DNA of 10,107 nt from Elusimicrobiota bacterium (GTDB lineage: Bacteria; Elusimicrobiota; Elusimicrobia; UBA1565; JACRDR01), in contig JACQPI010000054.1 in NCBI GenBank assembly GCA_016207585.1, positions 1 to 10,107 of the forward strand, written 5' to 3'. The position numbers were made by a program, and so were the translations under genes. A model generated the notes under the pieces. That model did no database searches and was not told the origin of the DNA. It saw only the letters and a list, made by a program, of their open reading frames with translations. How positions within the stretch are numbered: the first letter of the stretch is position 1; each line of letters opens with the position of its first letter. This document shows, one piece after another, positions 6,902-10,107 of this stretch.

Positions 6902-9130
6902 ATGAACGGGTGGGGGAGTGTTACGCGTAAGGCTCTTGCGGTATTCTTTGTCTTCTTCGGGGCCTATCTAGGCACGATGTCGCCCACGCTTCCGGCGTAC
7001 CGGGACGCCGGAGAGATGGCGGCCAGCGCCTATACCCTGGGCGTCTCGCACCCCCCCTCCTATCCCTTGTACATCCTCCTGGGGCATATGGCGCAGGATG
7101 TTCCCTTGGGGAGCCCCGCGTACCGCTTGACGCTTCTGGCCGCCTTGTCGTCGTCGCTGCTCTTGGCGCTCATGTTCTGGAGCCTGAGCCGGCGCTTCGG
7201 TTCGTGGCCGGCGATCGGGAGCGTCTTGCTGATGGGGTTCAATACGACGTTTTGGTCCATCTCGGTCGTCCCGGAGATGTACAGCCTCATGCTCTTGTTC
7301 GCTTGGATTTTGTGGATGCTCGCCTCGGAGTTGGGCGATCGCTACCATACGCGCGGCTGGCTGGCGTTCGTCTACCTGTACTCGTTGTTTTTGGGAAACC
7401 GCACGGAGCTCGTCCTCTGGGCCCCGGGCCTTCTCAGGCTCGCCTTTACGGCCGACGGCCGGCGAAGCGCGGAGATGGGCCGTTTGGGGCGGTGGCTGGG
7501 CGCCGGCCTTGCACTGGTCCTGTTGGGCGCGAGCGTCTATCTCTACCTACCCGTCCGTTCCCTCCAGGGCCCCTGGCTGGACTGGAACCATCCCGCGACC
7601 CTGGAAAATTTCATCGGTTCCCTGACGCGCAGGGGATATGGGGGCACGCTCGATCTCTTGTCGAAGAGCTACGCCTTCGGGGACAACTTTCTCGCCAATA
7701 TGGCGATCTATGCCGGCCACCTATGGAATGATTATTTAGGCGCCGCCTTGGGGCTGGTCGCGCTTGGGCTGGTGCAAATGATTCGAAAAAAACCGAGCGA
7801 GTTCGGCGCGACGGCCCTGCTGTACCTCCTCTCCGGGCCGGCGTTCCTGCTGCTTGCGAACATGCCGCCCAATCCCCATGCCCTGGCGATCGTCGAGCCG
7901 CATTACCTCCTGTCGGATCTGGTGCTGGCGATCTGGGCCGCGCAGGGGCTGGCGGAATTGGGGCGCCGCGTGAGCCGGCGTTGGCTTGCTTTGATCGTCG
8001 GCTTTTTGGGCATTGCCCCATGGACGCTCGGGCAGGGCCTTTCGCATGCCGGCGGCAACTGGCGCCGCGTGAACCGGCGTTGGGACCTGGTCAACTACGA
8101 TTATTGCCGGAACGTGCTGCGCTCGGTCCCCGAGGGCGGGATATTGGTGTCCAAGAAGGACGTGCAGCTCTTCAGCCTTTGGTATTTTCAGACGGTGGAG
8201 AGGCTTCGCCCGGACGTGCTCCTGGTGGCGCAGGGGCTGTCTGGGAGCTCCTGGTATCAGGCGTCCAAACGCCGGCTGGGCTCGGCGGAATGGGTGGGGC
8301 CTCTGCGGGACGCGGCGGATTGGCGCCAATTCATCGCCAGGAACGCTTCCCGGGAAATATTCGCGACAACGGACGTCGAGCTCCCCGCGGAGCTCGCCGC
8401 GACCCCGCGCGGGCTGGTGCTCCAACTGCCCTCCGCGGCCGCGCGCGGGCGGTTCTCTGCTCGCGCGGTCCCTGGCGACATAGCGGAGCCAGGGGCGGCG
8501 CGCCTCGGCGATCCGGAGCTTCCTTGGCTATTTTTTGCCCGGCGCGGGGATTTCCGCTACGAGGGACAGTCGAATTTTTTCAACTCGGACCTCGTGGAGG
8601 CTTACGCGATATCGTACCAGCATCTCGGCAACTATTATTTGCAGCGCGGCGCGTTGGAACAATCCCTTGGCCCTCTCTACCGCGCGTGGACGATCAAATG
8701 GTTGATGCCTGAGGTCCCGGCCCTGCTTGGTTTTTCGCTTTACCGGCTTGATAGGAAAGACGCCGCGGCCCAAACCTACGATCTGGCGATCGATCTTTTC
8801 GGGGAACTTTTGGGATTGGCCCGCCGCTACCACGCGCTCCCTTCCGTTACGGCATCTTTGACTCGAAGCCAAGCCGAAGCGCACCTCAATCGCGGCGTGC
8901 TGGCCGAGAAAACGGGAGACCGGGCCGGAGCGGAGAGCCACTACCGGGAGGCCATTCGGCTTTCCCCCGCCTACGCGCAGCCGCATTACAACCTTGCGGT
9001 TCTCCATTGGGGAAAAGATTGGGCCGTCGTGATCCGAGAGATGAGCGAAACGCTCCGGCTGGATCCGTCCCACGCCGAGGCGGCGCGCTTCCTGGCCGCC
9101 GCCCGCCAACGCGCGCTGCTTTCCAAATAG
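6902..9130 (+). CDS. DUF2723 (TMEM260-like, GT-C type) membrane glycosyltransferase with C-terminal TPR repeats
   Basis: This 742-residue polytopic membrane protein begins with a helix at about 9-27. The DUF2723 core follows: YRDAGEM (33-39, with Asp35 and Glu38), TLGVSHPPSYPLY (45-57) and VPEMYSL (123-129), then GNRTEL near 165-170. Many hydrophobic segments fill residues up to about 380. The Asp/Glu loop after the first helix is where GT-C enzymes, which use lipid-linked sugars on the outer face of the membrane, carry catalytic acids. The eukaryotic relative TMEM260 is a protein O-mannosyltransferase; the bacterial donor and acceptor are unknown. A soluble region of about 390-550 precedes TPR-like repeats from about 560 to the end, clearest in LNRGVLAEKTGD and the LSPAYAQPHYNLAVLH block. 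The start at 6902 is chosen over the open ATG 6722 because family similarity begins here and AGGA lies 8 bases upstream. It stands alone, apart from the upstream operon. Confidence 0.9.
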   Translation: MNGWGSVTRKALAVFFVFFGAYLGTMSPTLPAYRDAGEMAASAYTLGVSHPPSYPLYILLGHMAQDVPLGSPAYRLTLLAALSSSLLLALMFWSLSRRFGSWPAIGSVLLMGFNTTFWSISVVPEMYSLMLLFAWILWMLASELGDRYHTRGWLAFVYLYSLFLGNRTELVLWAPGLLRLAFTADGRRSAEMGRLGRWLGAGLALVLLGASVYLYLPVRSLQGPWLDWNHPATLENFIGSLTRRGYGGTLDLLSKSYAFGDNFLANMAIYAGHLWNDYLGAALGLVALGLVQMIRKKPSEFGATALLYLLSGPAFLLLANMPPNPHALAIVEPHYLLSDLVLAIWAAQGLAELGRRVSRRWLALIVGFLGIAPWTLGQGLSHAGGNWRRVNRRWDLVNYDYCRNVLRSVPEGGILVSKKDVQLFSLWYFQTVERLRPDVLLVAQGLSGSSWYQASKRRLGSAEWVGPLRDAADWRQFIARNASREIFATTDVELPAELAATPRGLVLQLPSAAARGRFSARAVPGDIAEPGAARLGDPELPWLFFARRGDFRYEGQSNFFNSDLVEAYAISYQHLGNYYLQRGALEQSLGPLYRAWTIKWLMPEVPALLGFSLYRLDRKDAAAQTYDLAIDLFGELLGLARRYHALPSVTASLTRSQAEAHLNRGVLAEKTGDRAGAESHYREAIRLSPAYAQPHYNLAVLHWGKDWAVVIREMSETLRLDPSHAEAARFLAAARQRALLSK

Positions 9131-9140
9131 CAAAGGCTGC

Positions 9141-9168
9141 TTGATAGGTCCTTTAGGTACTATAGAAT
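9141..9168 (+). promoter_or_regulatory. Predicted sigma-70-type promoter for the small secreted protein
   Basis: TTGATA (9141-9146) and TAGAAT (9163-9168) each match the consensus hexamers at 5 of 6 positions and are 16 bp apart. The site lies in locally AT-rich DNA just after the DUF2723 stop. It predicts a transcript start near 9175 and a leader of about 75 nt. This is the best promoter match I see in the window, although the lineage's own consensus is unknown. Confidence 0.55.
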
Positions 9169-9178
9169 TAGGTCCTAA
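9145..9178 (+). repeat. Repeated TAGGTCCT motif and palindrome overlapping the promoter
   Basis: TAGGTCCT occurs at 9145-9152 and again at 9169-9176, 24 bp apart, and the related TAGGTAC lies between them at 9154-9160. The second copy is part of the palindrome TTAGG-T-CCTAA (9168-9178). The copies bracket the -10 hexamer, so they could be binding sites of a regulator. Alternatively they could be a repeat found at other intergenic sites in this genome. Confidence 0.45.
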
Positions 9179-9189
9179 GACCCCTGTGA

Positions 9190-9211
9190 TGTAGTCGGTC
9201 CATCCACTACA
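9190..9211 (+). other. Short inverted repeat in the leader of the secreted-protein gene
   Basis: TGTAGT (9190-9195) is complementary to ACTACA (9206-9211) with a 10-nt loop. No T-run follows, so it is not a terminator. It lies between the predicted transcript start and the ribosome binding site and may be a weak leader hairpin or a chance match. Confidence 0.25.
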
Positions 9212-9237
9212 ATCAAGGCGATGGTACCTCTGCGATC

Positions 9238-9244
9238 AAAGGAG
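9238..9244 (+). promoter_or_regulatory. Ribosome binding site deciding the secreted-protein start
   Basis: AAAGGAG at 9238-9244 is a strong Shine-Dalgarno sequence 6 bases before the ATG at 9251. It excludes the longer in-frame ATG at 9221 and places the signal peptide at the true N-terminus. Confidence 0.8.
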
Positions 9245-9250
9245 CAAAAA

Positions 9251-9814
9251 ATGGAAACTTCAAAGTTGTGGATGGCAGTCATGGCTGTTGTGCTGTGCGC
9301 GGGATACTATTCGCCCACTCGGGCATGTGACCCGCATCGCACTCGGCGCGTGATCTACGGCGGTCTGGCTTCTGGTGCGTTTCAGCTGCCGTCAAGCTTT
9401 ACGATGCCTGCGCTTCCCGCTCTATCCAGCATGCAGGGGAATCTTTTGGGCGGCAAGGCGCCAGCATCCTTGGTTTTTATGCAAGTGGCGAGGGGAAGTA
9501 CTCGTGACAAAGCTTTTAAATATGCCAAGCAACAGGGATGGTTGGGGCGCGGGTATGCGCTCACCAAACGTAACAGCGGATGGACTACCGAACTCGTTGT
9601 CAAGGTATTGGATGATTATCGAAAGACCTATGTCCAACGGCATGCGAATTGTCCGGGCCCCAACAATGATTGCAGGGATGACGGAGTCTTTCAAGTTGAT
9701 GCTACGCTCGTGCTGGATAACGCCGATGTTCAGAATACACCGCAACTCTCCGAAGAACTGGCGGCCTTGAAAAAACTCGATGTTACGGTGGTTTTTCTCG
9801 TATATCCACAGTAG
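9251..9814 (+). CDS. Small exported protein of unknown function
   Basis: I do not recognise this 187-residue protein. It has an N-terminal signal peptide: Lys5, then a hydrophobic core of about 6-20 and a plausible cleavage after Ala25 (TRA-C). The cysteine at +1 hints at a lipoprotein, but the -3 residue is Thr, so the lipobox is not canonical. The mature part begins with a basic stretch and a Ser/Pro/Leu-rich segment (about 45-75). It continues as a mixed alpha/beta sequence with a cysteine pair Cys134/Cys141 in a Pro/Asn/Asp loop, and ends in a beta-rich tail TVVFLVYPQ. Cys26 and the pair could form disulfides in the periplasm. The gene has its own promoter and strong ribosome binding site. 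It is visibly poorer in GC than its left neighbours and ends 7 nt from a convergent toxin gene, which suggests accessory or acquired DNA. Confidence 0.75.
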   Translation: METSKLWMAVMAVVLCAGYYSPTRACDPHRTRRVIYGGLASGAFQLPSSFTMPALPALSSMQGNLLGGKAPASLVFMQVARGSTRDKAFKYAKQQGWLGRGYALTKRNSGWTTELVVKVLDDYRKTYVQRHANCPGPNNDCRDDGVFQVDATLVLDNADVQNTPQLSEELAALKKLDVTVVFLVYPQ

Positions 9815-9821
9815 GTAGCCC

Positions 9822-10107
9822 TTATTTGAGCTTAGATGGGTCCAACAACCGAGCGCCATGGTAAACCGTCAGCAGCTCGACGATATCCTTTTTAAGCCGA
9901 TACACAAGTCGATAGTTTCCTAAGATTAATTCGCGCACGGCAGGATCGTTGAGTTCCGGGACGGTCCTGCCTGATTCTGGAAATTGGATCAGCCGATCAA
10001 CGGCTTCAAATACATCGACGACAAAAAGACGAGCGTAGGGAGTGGAATCTTTGGCGATGAAACTAACGATGAAATCCAGGTCTTCCGCGGCTTGGAGCGT
10101 CCATCTC
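9822..10107 (-). CDS. RelE/ParE-family toxin (type II toxin-antitoxin), 5' end outside window
   Basis: The minus strand has an open frame of 94 residues from 10106 down to a TAA at 9824-9822, with its start codon just beyond the right edge. ParE-type toxins are about 95 to 105 residues long, so only a few residues are missing. Features of the family are visible: WTLQAAEDLDFIVSFIAKD near the start (helix 1), FPESGRTVPEL in the middle, VRELILGNYRLVYRL, and the C-terminal TVYHGARLL strand. ParE toxins poison DNA gyrase, while RelE toxins cleave mRNA on the ribosome; sequence alone does not decide between them here, although the fragment looks more ParE-like. The antitoxin gene would normally lie immediately upstream, beyond 10107, so the pair cannot be confirmed. 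GC is near 50 percent, unlike the left part of the window, as expected for a mobile module. Confidence 0.88.
   Translation of the reverse strand, partial: RWTLQAAEDLDFIVSFIAKDSTPYARLFVVDVFEAVDRLIQFPESGRTVPELNDPAVRELILGNYRLVYRLKKDIVELLTVYHGARLLDPSKLK

Noticed and set aside
8377..8396. Perfect 8-bp stem with a 4-nt loop inside the DUF2723 gene
   Set aside because: It arises from two GAG-CTC codon pairs in a VELPAEL stretch; such palindromes are expected by chance in GC-rich coding sequence.
9221..9250. Upstream ATG at 9221 as start of the secreted protein
   Set aside because: It adds ten charged residues ahead of the signal peptide, has no good ribosome binding site, and would place the strong AAAGGAG inside the coding region.
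9665..9703. Asn/Asp-rich loop in the secreted protein as an EF-hand calcium site
   Set aside because: The order of acidic residues does not fit the 12-residue EF-hand loop: Arg falls at position 3 and there is no acid at position 12.
1..10107. CRISPR array, tRNA or rRNA genes, insertion sequence
   Set aside because: No regularly spaced repeats, no tRNA cloverleaf or rRNA signature, and no transposase frame or terminal inverted repeats were seen.

Overview
The window looks like chromosomal DNA of a high-GC bacterium with a Gram-negative type of envelope. Hand-counted lines in the left nine tenths run at roughly 70 to 77 percent GC, while lines counted to the right of about 9131 are near 50 percent. 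No rRNA, tRNA or housekeeping marker is present, so I cannot name the lineage. The MoxR / DUF58 / BatA-DUF4159 / large membrane protein order is, from memory, familiar from Alphaproteobacteria and other envelope-rich phyla. DUF2723 proteins with TPR tails are common in Bacteroidota, Elusimicrobiota and delta-type lineages.

Region 1 (1-6553) is one tightly packed plus-strand operon. It holds the 3' end of a MoxR-family AAA+ ATPase, a cytoplasmic DUF58 protein with an intact von Willebrand A metal site, and a 950-residue membrane protein. That protein combines a BatA-type N-terminal hairpin, a vWA domain, an amidotransferase-like domain and a C-terminal DUF4159 domain. The last gene encodes a 732-residue membrane protein with a degenerate vWA domain and a second amidotransferase-like domain. 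The last three junctions are coupled or nearly so: a 2-nt gap, then a GTGA overlap. The likely role, by family analogy, is a MoxR chaperone working with vWA adaptors on an envelope complex or on metal/cofactor insertion; the client is unknown.

Region 2 (6554-6901) is a 348-nt gap with no supported gene. It holds a possible weak terminator, a palindrome next to a poor promoter match, and a GC-rich leader of about 104 nt. This leader can fold into two stacked 8-bp helices enclosing three hairpins and ends one base before the next start codon. It is the least explained structure in the window.

Region 3 (6902-9130) is one gene for a polytopic DUF2723 (TMEM260-like, GT-C type) putative glycosyltransferase with a C-terminal TPR tail.

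Region 4 (9131-10107) has lower GC and looks like accessory DNA. A good sigma-70-like promoter overlaid by repeated TAGGTCCT motifs drives a small secreted protein that I do not recognise. It converges, with a 7-nt gap, on a minus-strand RelE/ParE-type toxin gene whose first few codons and probable antitoxin lie beyond the right edge.
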